From DATHVR01 sp035461175 (GTDB lineage Bacteria; Actinomycetota; Acidimicrobiia; Spongiisociales; ZC4RG35): DNA of 46,762 bases. The stretch spans positions 1 to 46,762 of the forward strand of contig DATHVR010000104.1 of the NCBI GenBank assembly GCA_035461175.1, given 5' to 3'. Of this stretch, positions 23,278-31,800 are shown in pieces. The position numbers were made by a program, and so were the translations under genes. Every line of letters begins with the position of its first letter. Positions within the stretch are counted from its first letter, which is position 1. The notes under the pieces were generated by a model that was not told the origin of the DNA, searched no databases, and was given only the letters and a program-made list of their open reading frames with translations.

Positions 23278-25595
23278 GAGTCCATCTCCTCGACGCTGCG
23301 CGCCGATTCGGCGTCGTCATCGCGGGGCCGTCGTGTCCGGATCAGCATGATCGCCCCCAGAGCGGCCACCGTCAGCACGGTGATCTCGCCCAGGGTGTCG
23401 AAGGCGCGAAAGTCGGTCAGGATCACGTTGACGATGTTGCGCCCCCCGCCCTCCGGCTCGGCCCGGGTCAGGAACTCGCCGGTGAGGGGAGTCGCTACCC
23501 GTCCTCCCGCCGCCCACAGGGAGAAGAATCCGGCGCTCAGACCCACTCCCACCGCCACGGCGATGCGGCTGAAACGGCCCAGCCTCCAGCCCACGCCCTC
23601 GAAGCGGGCGGGCAGGTGGCGCAGGAGGAGAACGAAGAGGGCGAGGGTGAGGGTCTCGATCAGTAGCTGGGTCAGGGCGAGGTCGGGGGCGCCCTGGATC
23701 ACGAACAGGACCGCCACGCCATACCCCACCGCCCCCAGGAACAGGACTGCCCCCAGCCTCCGCTTGACCAGGGCGGTGCCGATGGCGGCGGTGATGACGA
23801 GGGCGGCGGTGACGGCCTGGAGCGGTGACTCGGCCAGGATCAGACGCTCGGGCAGCGCCCATTCCCCGGCCATCACGATGCTCGGGCCGAGGATGGCGGT
23901 GGTGACGATGACGCCCAGGTAGATCGGCAGCGAACCGCTCTGCACCACCGATGTCACCCGATCGGCGAAGTCGTTCAGGCCCGCCACCGTATCCCCGTAC
24001 ACCCGGGACGCCTCGGGGAGGCGTTCTGTGATCCGGCGCAGGCGGACGATGGGTCGGCGCCAGATCCAGAAACCGCCCCCCAGAGCGATGGCCGACAGCA
24101 GCAGCGGGGTCCCCAGCCCGTGCCAGAGGGCAAGGTGCTCCGCGCCGGCGCCCGCCATGGACGACTCGGCTGCCGCCCCGACCAGACCGTCGAACAGGCC
24201 GGTGGCCAACCCTCCGGCCACGGTGAGGAGGACCAGCAGCAATGGGGCGGCGAGGAAGGAGAGGGAGGGTGGTGGGGCGTCGGCTCCCACCAGGTTTTGC
24301 GAGTCGGTTGGCACCGTCCCGAATCCTCCGGCCAGATAGCGCAGCCCGTAAGCCGCGGTCAGGACCGAGCCCAGCACGACTCCTCCGGTGGCCCACCAGT
24401 TGCCGTGGTGGACCAGACCCTCGAGGGCGGCTTCCTTGGTTACGAATCCCAGGAGGGGCGGGAGCCCCGCCATCGAGGCGGCCGCCACGATCGCCACCCC
24501 AGCCAGAGCCGGCATCGCTCGTCCCACTCCCGAGAGGCGTCGGATGTCGCGGGTATGGGCCTGGTGGTCGACGATGCCGGCGGTCATGAAAAGGGCCGCC
24601 TTGAAGATGCCGTGGGCGAGGATCATCGCTGCCCCGGCGAAGGTGGCCTCGGGGACCCCCATGCCCACCAACAGCATGATGAAGCCGAGCTGGGAGACCG
24701 TGCCTTGGGCCAGGATGAGCTTCAGGTCGTCCTGGGCCAGGGCTCGCCAACCTCCCACCAGCATCGTCACGACCCCCACCGTTATCAGAGTGGGGCGCCA
24801 CCAGCCGATCACGGCGGCAAACGCCGGGGCGAGACGGGCCACGAGATAGATGCCCGCCTTGACCATGGTGGCCGAATGCAGGTAGGCGCTGACCGGAGTC
24901 GGCGCCGCCATCGCCCCCGGCAGCCAGAAGTGGAACGGGAACTGGGCCGACTTGGTGAAGGCACCCAGGAGGATCAATCCCAGTCCGGCCCCCACCACGC
25001 CCCCTTCCGGTGGGGAGGCGACGATGGCAGCGAGGGAATAGGTTCCCGCGGCCTGGGCGACCAGGACGATCCCTCCCATCATGGCCAGGCCTCCCAGGCC
25101 GGTGACCAGGAGCGCCTGGAGGGCACCCGAACGGGCGGCGGCGCTGTCGTCGTCGAACCCGATCAGCAGATAGGAGGTGATCGAAGTCAGTTCCCAGAAC
25201 ACGAAGAGCAGCAGCAGGTTGTCGGCCACGACCACTCCGAACATGGCTCCGGCGAAGCCGACCAGGAAGGCGGCGAACCGGCCCAGGCCCTCCTGTTCGC
25301 CGAAGTAGCGCCAGGCATAGACGAAGACGAGGAAGCCGATCCCACCGATGAGAAGGGTCATCAGGGCGCCCAGTCCGTCGAGACGGAAGTCGAGGTCCAT
25401 CCCGATGGCTGGCATCCACCTCACCGATTCGGTTATGGGGTCGCCTCCGATGGCATCCCGGGCCGGGCCCAGCAACCACACCAGACCGGCGAGGGGAGCG
25501 AGGCTGCCCACCAGCATCACCCGGTTGCCGAGGCGGCGCCCCAGCACCATGACCAGGGCGGCCACGACGACGTGGATGAGCAGGACGACGATCAC
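23274..25595 (-). CDS. mnhA: Na+/H+ antiporter subunit A (NuoL-like)
   Basis: A 773-aa protein from GTG 25595, with about 20 helices. The first 500 residues are NuoL-like: ADNLLLLFVFWELTSITSYL, KSAQFPFHFWLPGAMAAPTP, VSAYLHSATMVKAGIYLVAR and LILAQGTVSQLGFIML carry the conserved ion-path residues. The last 200 contain the extra MnhA module (LTQLLIETLTLALFVLLLRH; GEITVLTVAALGAIMLIRTR). First gene of a complete seven-gene mnhABCDEFG operon that exports Na+ in exchange for H+. A frame open to 25682 adds hydrophilic residues and no good start; either start lacks a clear ribosome site. Confidence 0.93.
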   Translation of the reverse strand: MIVVLLIHVVVAALVMVLGRRLGNRVMLVGSLAPLAGLVWLLGPARDAIGGDPITESVRWMPAIGMDLDFRLDGLGALMTLLIGGIGFLVFVYAWRYFGEQEGLGRFAAFLVGFAGAMFGVVVADNLLLLFVFWELTSITSYLLIGFDDDSAAARSGALQALLVTGLGGLAMMGGIVLVAQAAGTYSLAAIVASPPEGGVVGAGLGLILLGAFTKSAQFPFHFWLPGAMAAPTPVSAYLHSATMVKAGIYLVARLAPAFAAVIGWWRPTLITVGVVTMLVGGWRALAQDDLKLILAQGTVSQLGFIMLLVGMGVPEATFAGAAMILAHGIFKAALFMTAGIVDHQAHTRDIRRLSGVGRAMPALAGVAIVAAASMAGLPPLLGFVTKEAALEGLVHHGNWWATGGVVLGSVLTAAYGLRYLAGGFGTVPTDSQNLVGADAPPPSLSFLAAPLLLVLLTVAGGLATGLFDGLVGAAAESSMAGAGAEHLALWHGLGTPLLLSAIALGGGFWIWRRPIVRLRRITERLPEASRVYGDTVAGLNDFADRVTSVVQSGSLPIYLGVIVTTAILGPSIVMAGEWALPERLILAESPLQAVTAALVITAAIGTALVKRRLGAVLFLGAVGYGVAVLFVIQGAPDLALTQLLIETLTLALFVLLLRHLPARFEGVGWRLGRFSRIAVAVGVGLSAGFFSLWAAGGRVATPLTGEFLTRAEPEGGGRNIVNVILTDFRAFDTLGEITVLTVAALGAIMLIRTRRPRDDDAESARSVEEMDS

Positions 25596-25731
25596 GGCTG
25601 AGAGGGGCGAGGCCCCGGAGCGAATTGGAACATGGTGGGCAGGTGGTTTTCCTTCTCTACTGCCGACCAGGCTTCCCGGCACACCCCGCGAGGCCGGATC
25701 GTAACCACCTCCGCGGGATTAACCGCGACGG

Positions 25732-26868
25732 TCACAGACCCGTGAGCGTGTCGATGATCAGGTGATCGACCACCGCCTCCAAAGCCTCGCGGTGTGAGGC
25801 TCCCTCCTCGATCGCCTGATGGAAGACAGCCAACTGGCGGTGGGCGCTGGTTCCCTCCTTGGCGATGGTGCGGATGTGGGACAGGGCGTCGGTCACGCCG
25901 AGCATTCGGGCGTCGGCCTCGGTGAGGATGAGCAGTTCCTCGACCAGGTCGCGGAACTCGACCAGTTCCCCCTTGCCGAAGTCGATCAGGCTGCCCTGGA
26001 CGCCGTAGCGCTGGGCTCGCCACATGTTCTCGTCGATCAGCATGGGGGCATAGGTCCGCCACCGGCGATTCTCGGTCCGCAGCCGGAACAGCATCTCCAG
26101 CAACGACATGTAGAGGGCGGCGACGGCTATTCCGTCGTCGAGGCGGGTGCAGATGTCGGCCACCCTCATCTCCAGCGTCGGGTAGCGGGTCGAGGGACGG
26201 ATGTCCCACCACAGCTTGGTGGCGTCCTCGATCAGTCCGGCGTCGACCAGGACGGCGACGTGACGCTCGTATTCGGACCAGGAGGAGAACTCCTCCGGCA
26301 TACCCGTGCGGGGCAGGGTCTGGAACACCGAGAGCCGGTAGCACCTGAGGCCCGTCTCCCGTCCGGTCCAGAACGGCGAAGAGGTGGTCAGGGCAAGGAT
26401 GTGAGGGAGGAAGTAGCGGACCTGGTTCATCAGGTCGATGCGCAGGTCGGGGTCGTCGATGCCGACATGGACATGCATGCCGCAGATGACGAGCCGGCGG
26501 GCCACCTGCTGGAAGTCGGTGGCGAGCTGCTCGTAGCGGGCGTCGTCGGTGGTCTGCTGATCCCACCACTGGGCGAAGGGATGGGTGGAGGAGGCGATGA
26601 TGGCGGCGTCGAACTCCGACACCACCGCCGAGAGGTCGGTCCGAAGCCGGGCCAGGTCCTGGCGGCACTCGTCGAGGGTCTTGCTCACCTTGGTCCCCAC
26701 CTCGATCTGCGCCTTGAGGAACTCGGGGCCTACCTGGGGACCGAGCACCTCCCTGAGCCCTTCCCACATCTCCGGATCGGGCTTGGCAACCAGGTCGCGC
26801 GTATGGCGATCGACGAGCAAGTATTCCTCTTCGATCCCCACCGTGAACGGTGGTCGCTTCACGGCCAT
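25732..26868 (-). CDS. Glutamate-cysteine ligase family 2 (carboxylate-amine ligase)
   Basis: A 378-aa protein starting MAVKRPPFTVGIEEEYLLVD, with AAGGAG 6 nt before the ATG. Family GCS2 features: IEEEYLLVD (Mg and ATP binding), STHPFAQWWDQQTTDD, CGMHVHVGIDD (catalytic/metal region) and WWDIRPSTRYPTLEMRVAD. Members (YbdK group) ligate a small amine to the gamma-carboxylate of Glu; some actinobacterial relatives act in mycothiol, ergothioneine or F420-related chemistry. The true substrate is open. Same strand as mnhA, 136 nt upstream of it, so cotranscription is possible. Confidence 0.92.
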   Translation of the reverse strand: MAVKRPPFTVGIEEEYLLVDRHTRDLVAKPDPEMWEGLREVLGPQVGPEFLKAQIEVGTKVSKTLDECRQDLARLRTDLSAVVSEFDAAIIASSTHPFAQWWDQQTTDDARYEQLATDFQQVARRLVICGMHVHVGIDDPDLRIDLMNQVRYFLPHILALTTSSPFWTGRETGLRCYRLSVFQTLPRTGMPEEFSSWSEYERHVAVLVDAGLIEDATKLWWDIRPSTRYPTLEMRVADICTRLDDGIAVAALYMSLLEMLFRLRTENRRWRTYAPMLIDENMWRAQRYGVQGSLIDFGKGELVEFRDLVEELLILTEADARMLGVTDALSHIRTIAKEGTSAHRQLAVFHQAIEEGASHREALEAVVDHLIIDTLTGL

Positions 26869-27173
26869 CTCGACTCCTTGCACGCCGCCGCCACCCTACC
26901 GGCGTCGTCGCCCCTGCCACCGTTCTTCGGCCTCGCTTACCGTTTATCGCGCCGTGCGAAGCATTGAAGCGCCGGCCCGCAATAACGGATCACAGGAACC
27001 TTCCCCGGTCGGAGGCGGAGCAGCGCACTGCGCATGTTCTGGTCGTCGCGCCGGTGATTCCGCTGTCCCGCCTCGTCGGGTCTGGCGCTGGGCGGTTGGG
27101 TACGACTATGGGTCGACGGGATCGGCCCGAGCGCAGGAGGTATACAAATAGATATCGAGAGAAGGAGCCATTG
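26869..27173. other. Gene-free stretch, nothing recognised apart from a ribosome site
   Basis: About 300 bp between the ligase gene and the broken glyoxalase. No repeat, tRNA or terminator was recognised. The last 40 bp are AT-richer (AGGAGGTATACAAATAGATA) and end in AAGGAG, which serves the glyoxalase start. The GC drop and rarer codons around here suggest a segment of different origin. Confidence 0.5.
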
Positions 27174-27482
27174 GTGCGAGCCACCCACATCTTTCCCGAC
27201 CTTTCCGTCCCGGACATCGCCGAAGCTCGCGACTTCTACGCCGATTATCTCGGCCTGAGCGACGAGACAATCAATATGGACTGGGTCACCAGGTTCCAAT
27301 CCCCCGATGGCCGGGCCGTCGTCCAATTGGTCACCCAGGCGCCACCGCTCCACACAACCCGGCGACCTCGGTTGCCGTCGGTGACGGGGTCGATGAGGCT
27401 CACGAGGAAGCGAAACGACGCGGCTACGAGATCGTCCATCCCATCACCACCGAACCCTGGGGCATAGGAAGGTTCCTCGTCC
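27174..27482 (+). pseudogene. Glyoxalase/bleomycin-resistance (VOC) protein, frameshifted and 3'-truncated
   Basis: GTG 27174 with AAGGAG upstream gives VRATHIFPDLSVPDIAEARD then FYADYLGLSD, a normal VOC N-terminus, to VVQLVTQ at about 27340. There the frame changes: in the next phase the protein continues ATAPHNPATSVAVGDGVDEA, then HEEAKRRGYEIVHPITTEPW and GIGRFLVR. One lost base in CAGGCGCC would explain it. The last 10-15 residues expected of a VOC domain (DPDGN-like) are missing because the sequence changes to a globin at about 27483. Either decay or, for the single base, a sequencing error; the truncation is real. Confidence 0.8.
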
Positions 27483-27483
27483 G

Positions 27484-27755
27484 ACTACACAGAGTCGCTG
27501 GGCGGCTATTCCTCCGTGATCCGCTTCCACAGTGGCAATGGCCCGCACGAACAGATGGACGGCCGAGGCATCGCTGCCTTCGTTCTTGCTCTCGACGACG
27601 CCGGCATCCCGGACGACCCCGACCTGAGGTTCAACCTCATTGCCTGGTTCGGCTGGGCGACCGCGATGCTCAATCACCGCTGGCCGACGCCCGAGGAGGT
27701 GCCGTCGGATCTCCCAGTGCCGAGGTGGGATTGGGAGGGCACAGACGGCTGGTGA
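27484..27755 (+). pseudogene. C-terminal half of a truncated-hemoglobin-like protein
   Basis: Frame reading DYTESLGGYSSVIRFHSGNG, then PHEQMDGRGIAAFVLALDDA and GIPDDPDLRFNLIAWFGWAT. This matches the second half of actinobacterial group II truncated-hemoglobin-like proteins (LGG-x-PxYS, RHxGN, W-F-CMxxA-Dxxx-GLPxDPxFRxAL). The first half, including the proximal heme region, is absent: upstream is the glyoxalase fragment. A GTG at 27516 could start a 79-aa product, but no ribosome site is seen. I read it as a remnant created by a deletion that joined two genes. Confidence 0.65.
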
Positions 27756-27884
27756 CGGACTTCGCCGAGTCGCATGTGTCGCCAATTCTTGCCACTGTTG
27801 CGAGACGGGCCAGGATCTACGAGCGGTCGCGCTCCGATTCCATATCGCATATCGTTTGACTCTTGTCCCCAGGACAGGTGCGGC

Positions 27885-28511
27885 ATGACAAGGACATGGA
27901 TTCAGGTGTTGGCGACCGTCATGGTCGCGACCAATGCCGCTACCTGGATGTTGTGGTCTCGTTGGGAACGTCCCGGTCAGGGTGTGGAGCTTCAGGTCCG
28001 GCTGGAGCCACCTCGTCTGATTGGCTGGGGAGGAGCCCTGGCACAGGTGGGCCCCCTTGTCTATCCGGCCCTAGTCGTGGTCGCGCCCGGTTGGGCATAT
28101 GAGGAATGGTTGAACTGGTCGACCGGCATCGATCTGACTCTACAGTCGGTCGGCCTCGGTCTCTGGGCCTCGGGCATCGGCGTGGTGATATGGGCCGGCC
28201 GAGCGATAGGCGCCTACGGGGCGGTCACCGGGGTGACGGCGGATCATCGGCTGGTGAGCGACGGTCCCTACAGGTATGTACGCCACCCCATCTACACGGC
28301 CTCGGTCGCCATCGCAGTCGGGACCGCTCTCGTCTTCCGGAGCTATCTGCTGTTGGGAGTGGCGGTGTTGTCGATCGTTGCCGTTCGGTGGTGGGCGGAC
28401 GCCGAAGAGGCAGCGCTGAGCGCCGCCGATGGGGGCCTGGGGAACGCCTACCGATCCTATGCATCCCGTACCGGTCGCTTCCTGCCGGCGGTGAGGCGAG
28501 TCGACAGCTAG
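27885..28511 (+). CDS. Isoprenylcysteine carboxyl methyltransferase-family membrane protein
   Basis: A 208-aa protein from ATG 27885 with about five helices. The C-terminal half has the family's SAM-binding motif: LVSDGPYRYVRHPIYTASVA, then WWADAEEAALSAADGG and YRSYASRTGRFLP. These ICMT/PEMT-like proteins methylate lipids or small hydrophobic acceptors at the membrane; bacterial members are mostly uncharacterised. It follows the broken genes with no shared frame. Upstream in-frame codons to 27774 have no homology and were left out. Confidence 0.85.
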   Translation: MTRTWIQVLATVMVATNAATWMLWSRWERPGQGVELQVRLEPPRLIGWGGALAQVGPLVYPALVVVAPGWAYEEWLNWSTGIDLTLQSVGLGLWASGIGVVIWAGRAIGAYGAVTGVTADHRLVSDGPYRYVRHPIYTASVAIAVGTALVFRSYLLLGVAVLSIVAVRWWADAEEAALSAADGGLGNAYRSYASRTGRFLPAVRRVDS

Positions 28512-28607
28512 CTCGCAGGTGGCGTGGCCTTCGACGGGCAGATTCCTCCCGGGGTGGCCAGGAATCGCACGTCAGTCCTCATCGAGGGGGTGGGGCTGAC
28601 TACTCCC

Positions 28608-28675
28608 GCAACTGAAGAGTCCCTTGGAGGGCTTGTGGATTCGATTCCTTGATCTTCCGGTTCAGGTAGACCCAC
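28608..28675 (-). pseudogene. Decayed, internally deleted copy of the winged-helix gene
   Basis: 28608-28638 matches 29092-29126 (GAGTCCCTTGGAGGGCTTGT versus the same with GCC for TCC), and 28641-28675 matches 29204-29232 (GATCTTCCGGTTCAGGT). The intervening 80 nt of the intact gene are missing. So this is the remains of a duplicate of the gene at 29058-29339, on the same strand, 480 bp away. No open frame remains. It explains part of the gap 28512-28698; the rest shows nothing. Confidence 0.7.
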
Positions 28676-28698
28676 AGACCACCTGGCCAGATACGAGC

Positions 28699-29061
28699 TC
28701 AGGCAGGGGCGCTCTCGAAGTCGAGCAAACAGAACTCGTTCCCTTCCGGATCGGCCAGCACGACGAGGCGCGTCCCATCGGACTCGAGGTGTTCGGGGGT
28801 CACCACCGTGGCGCCCAGTTCCAGCAGGCGTTGCAGATTGTTCTCGAACTCGTCGCTGAATACGTCGAGGTGCATGCGGTTCTTGGCCGCCTTCGGCTCC
28901 GGGACCTTCTGCAGCACCAGCGTGGGCAGGCGACCGTCCGGGTCGCGCAGCCCGATGAACGGGCCCTCGGCAGCGACAGGCTGGTAGCCCAGCGCCGCGG
29001 TCCAGAACCCCGCCAGCAGTTCGGGGTCTGAACAGTCGAGTACGACGCTGATCCGGATCAT
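28699..29061 (-). CDS. VOC-family (glyoxalase-like) protein
   Basis: A 120-aa single-domain protein: MIRISVVLDCSDPELLAGFW, AALGYQPVAAEGPFIGLRDP, KNRMHLDVFSDEFENNLQRL, and ADPEGNEFCLLDF. This is the pseudo-VOC type common in actinobacteria, with paired beta-alpha-beta-beta-beta units. A His in MHLDVF and the C-terminal Glu in GNEFCLL are at the usual metal positions, so metal binding is possible. Reaction unknown. Overlaps the upstream winged-helix gene by 4 nt (ATGA), so the two are probably cotranscribed. Confidence 0.87.
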   Translation of the reverse strand: MIRISVVLDCSDPELLAGFWTAALGYQPVAAEGPFIGLRDPDGRLPTLVLQKVPEPKAAKNRMHLDVFSDEFENNLQRLLELGATVVTPEHLESDGTRLVVLADPEGNEFCLLDFESAPA

Positions 29062-29339
29062 CGTCTTCTAGGAGGCGCATCGGATCCATGCTGCCGCAAC
29101 TGGAAGAGCCCCTTGGAGGGCTTGTGAACCCGGTCGGGGTACCTCTCGACCAGCTTCCACACGGTCCCGTTGACCGTCTTGGGGTGGAAACCCGGGTCCG
29201 ACTCCTCGATCTTCCGGTTCAGGTCGGCCCACTGCAGGCCCTCCGGATGCTTCTCGAGCAGCTTGAAAGCGGTCGCTTCGATCCGCTCGGTGACCTTGGA
29301 TGAGTTGATGTCGGGAAGGTCCGACTCTTGTTCAGACAC
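29058..29339 (-). CDS. Small winged-helix protein
   Basis: From GTG 29339 a 93-aa soluble protein: VSEQESDLPDINSSKVTERI, EATAFKLLEKHPEGLQWADL, NRKIEESDPGFHPKTVNGTV, then WKLVERYPDRVHKPSKGLFQ. The helix-turn-helix then GLF(Q/R) wing resembles the N-terminal winged helix of HARE-HTH and Mrr-type proteins, here without any nuclease domain. It may bind DNA, but the partner is unknown. A longer frame to 29603 overlaps tag and was rejected. A broken second copy lies at 28608-28675. Confidence 0.7.
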   Translation of the reverse strand: MSEQESDLPDINSSKVTERIEATAFKLLEKHPEGLQWADLNRKIEESDPGFHPKTVNGTVWKLVERYPDRVHKPSKGLFQLRQHGSDAPPRRR

Positions 29340-29383
29340 AGTGATCCTTTCCAGCCTGGATTCCGGCCAGATCCCGGGCGCAA

Positions 29384-29992
29384 TCAGAGACGATCGAGGG
29401 CGATCCTCGCTTCTTCCACCGTCTCCCGGACATGACATCTCTCCAGGTGGTCGTTGACCAGGCCCATTGCCTGCATGAAGGCATACACCGTGGTGGGTCC
29501 CACGAAACTCCAACCCCTTCGCTTGAGATCCCGGGCCAGGTCTTTGGAGGCCTCGGTGACGGCTGGGATCTCCCCGGGTGCGTCGTCGCCGGACTGGCCC
29601 CATTGCCAGAAGTAGGCGGCCAAGCTTCCGTGTTCGTCGACGAGTTCGAGGGCATGTCGGGCGTTGTTGATCACCGAACGGATCTTGCCCTCATGGCGCA
29701 CGATGCCTGCGTCCGCCTTGAGCCGGGCCACGTCCTCCTCGCCGAAGCCCGCCACCCGGGTGAAGTCGAAGCCGGCGAAGGCCTCCCGGAAGGCCGGCCG
29801 CTTGCGGAGGATCGTCAGCCAGGAAAGCCCGGCCTGGAAACCCTCCAGGGAGATCTTCTCGAATAGGCGGAACTCGTCGGTGACGGGAAAGCCCCACTCG
29901 GCGTCGTGGTAGTCCCGATAGATCTCCGGCTCGGCTCCCCACCAGCAGCGGGGCCGTCCGTCGTCGCCGAGAACCACATGCTGTTCAGGCAT
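29384..29992 (-). CDS. tag: DNA-3-methyladenine glycosylase I
   Basis: Removes 3-methyladenine from alkylated DNA to start base excision repair. 202 aa; RCWWGAEPEIYRDYHDAEWG gives the zinc-snap ligands Cys16 and His29, and VNDHLERCH gives His182 and Cys186, with the 13- and 4-residue spacing of E. coli Tag. Central phrases FEKISLEGFQAGLSWLTILR and RRGWSFVGPTTVYAFMQAMG are family signatures. E. coli Tag starts directly at the RC motif; this one has about 14 extra N-terminal residues. It overlaps the ABC permease gene by 8 nt on the same strand. Confidence 0.95.
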   Translation of the reverse strand: MPEQHVVLGDDGRPRCWWGAEPEIYRDYHDAEWGFPVTDEFRLFEKISLEGFQAGLSWLTILRKRPAFREAFAGFDFTRVAGFGEEDVARLKADAGIVRHEGKIRSVINNARHALELVDEHGSLAAYFWQWGQSGDDAPGEIPAVTEASKDLARDLKRRGWSFVGPTTVYAFMQAMGLVNDHLERCHVRETVEEARIALDRL

Positions 29993-30791
29993 CGTTGGCG
30001 GACCTGGCTCGCGACTTTTCGGGTCGTTGTTCCCACCGGAAGAAGCGGGCCGCCGCTACCACCGCCACTACTCCCCACAGGGCGATGTACGCCAGATGGC
30101 CCCATTCGAATTGCAGGCCCTCCTGGAGGGGGTTGAGCGGCTCCCGGAAGGCGATGGCGAAATGCTTGAGCGGGAAGAAGTCGCCGATCACCTCCATCCA
30201 TGTCGGTGGATTCTCGATGATGAAGAACATGTCCGAGACGAAGGCGAGCGGCAGCAGGGTGGCATTGGTGACAGCCGGGGTGGCATCGCTGGGCACGACG
30301 GCGGCGACGAACATTCCCAGCGCCGAGAAGCAGCCGACTCCGAGGAAGAAGGCGAGGAGGCTGGCGGGGAGGCTCTCCCACGAGATCTGGACCCCGTAGA
30401 GGATGATTCCGACCGCCATCATCACCACTACGGCGATGGCAGCTATGTAAGTGGCCGAGCCGATTCGACCAGCGATGTAGATCCAGGGCGGAAGCGGGGT
30501 CCCCCGCATTCGCTTGAGGATCCCCTCGTCTCGAGCCATTGCCGTCCCGATCGCCAGATTGGTGTACGAAGCGGACACCGCAGCGAACACCGCCAGGTTG
30601 GGGGCGAAGAACTGGGCGGTGGTGATGCCGTTGGCGTTGACCTCGTTGCCGAAGATGGCGGTGAAGAGGACCAGGAACATGAGCGGGAAGGCGAGCGTGA
30701 AGAAGGCGGCGATCGGGGTACGCCAGAACACCCGGTTCTGGTTGCGGATCTGCTGCCCGATGAGCGTGCCGGCGCCGGGAGACTCACTCAT
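29985..30791 (-). CDS. ABC-2 type transporter permease
   Basis: A 268-aa membrane protein with about six helices (30-50, 65-85, 110-135, 145-165, 175-195, 235-252). Signature-like phrases: QQIRNQNRVFWRTPIAAFFT, FPLMFLVLFTAIFGNEVN and GILKRMRGTPLPPWIYIAGR, the last being typical of DrrB-like exporters. Pairs with the ATP-binding gene, which it overlaps by 8 nt. Probably exports a drug or lipid; substrate unknown. Confidence 0.9.
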   Translation of the reverse strand: MSESPGAGTLIGQQIRNQNRVFWRTPIAAFFTLAFPLMFLVLFTAIFGNEVNANGITTAQFFAPNLAVFAAVSASYTNLAIGTAMARDEGILKRMRGTPLPPWIYIAGRIGSATYIAAIAVVVMMAVGIILYGVQISWESLPASLLAFFLGVGCFSALGMFVAAVVPSDATPAVTNATLLPLAFVSDMFFIIENPPTWMEVIGDFFPLKHFAIAFREPLNPLQEGLQFEWGHLAYIALWGVVAVVAAARFFRWEQRPEKSRARSANDA

Positions 30792-31686
30792 CGGCTTCGG
30801 CCTTCGTCAGCTCTAGATACACGTCCTCCAGCGACGGTCGCGAGATGGCCAGGTGATCGAGCTCCAGGTCGTGGCGGACGGCCCATCCCGTGAGCTCGTG
30901 AACGAGCCGGGTCGGGGCATCCGAGTGGAACTCGATCGTCTCGCCGTTGCGATGGGATGGAGTGGCGGGGAGATCGGCGATGGGAATGGCGGTCGGGATC
31001 GTGAAGCTGATCACCGCCTGACCGGTCGAGCGGCGCACGAGTTCGTCCGGCGCGGCCTGGGCCACGATCCGGCCCTGGGAGATCACGGCGATCTCGTCGG
31101 CGAGGTGCTGGGCCTCGTCCATGTAATGGGTTGTCAGCAGCACGGTCTTCCCGAGATGCGTAAGGTTCTCGACGATGGTCCAGGCCTGACGCCGGGCGGA
31201 GGGGTCGAAGCCGGTGGTGGGCTCATCGAGAAAGACCAGGTCGGGGTCGCCCACCAACCCCAGCGCCAGTTCCAGCCTCCGCTGCTGGCCGCCGGAGAGG
31301 GTCTTGATGCGGGCGTCTGCCTTCTCGTCCAGCCCCACGAGTTCGATCAGCTCACCGGTGGGGCGACGGCGGGGGTACACCCCGCGGTAGAGGTCGATGG
31401 CCTCGGTGACGGTCAGAACCTGTTCGATTCCCGACTCTTGGAGAACGATCCCGATTCGCTCCCGGAAGGCGCGATCGTCGGCTTCCGGGTCGAAGCCGAG
31501 GATCGAGACCGATCCGGAGTCGCGTCGCTGGTGGCCCTCCAGGATCTCGACCGTGGTGGTCTTTCCTGCTCCGTTGGGACCGAGGAGGGCGAAAACCTGG
31601 CCCTCGGTCACCTCGAGATCGAGACCATCCACTGCCACGGTGTAGCCATATCGCTTGACCAGACCCCGGACTTCGATGGCTGCCAT
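30784..31686 (-). CDS. ABC transporter ATP-binding protein (DrrA-like)
   Basis: A 300-aa ATPase from ATG 31686. Walker A GPNGAGKTT (about 37-45), Q-loop IVLQESGIEQ, signature LSGGQQRRLELALGLV (about 133-148), Walker B DLVFLDEPTTGFDP (about 152-165) and H-loop LLTTHYMDEAQ are all intact. The C-terminal 80 residues form the extra domain ending SLEDVYLELTKAE, as in daunorubicin-type exporters. Energises the permease encoded by the overlapping next gene. A frame open to 31746 adds residues without homology. Confidence 0.94.
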   Translation of the reverse strand: MAAIEVRGLVKRYGYTVAVDGLDLEVTEGQVFALLGPNGAGKTTTVEILEGHQRRDSGSVSILGFDPEADDRAFRERIGIVLQESGIEQVLTVTEAIDLYRGVYPRRRPTGELIELVGLDEKADARIKTLSGGQQRRLELALGLVGDPDLVFLDEPTTGFDPSARRQAWTIVENLTHLGKTVLLTTHYMDEAQHLADEIAVISQGRIVAQAAPDELVRRSTGQAVISFTIPTAIPIADLPATPSHRNGETIEFHSDAPTRLVHELTGWAVRHDLELDHLAISRPSLEDVYLELTKAEADE

Positions 31687-31800
31687 CCGAGCGATGGTAC
31701 CGATTGCCCGACAAGCCGTCGGAGCGTCTCCGTCATTAAGAAGCACGAAACTCCTCCGTCGACAGTGGAGCTATCCCGCCGGCTCGGATAGCTTGACGGC

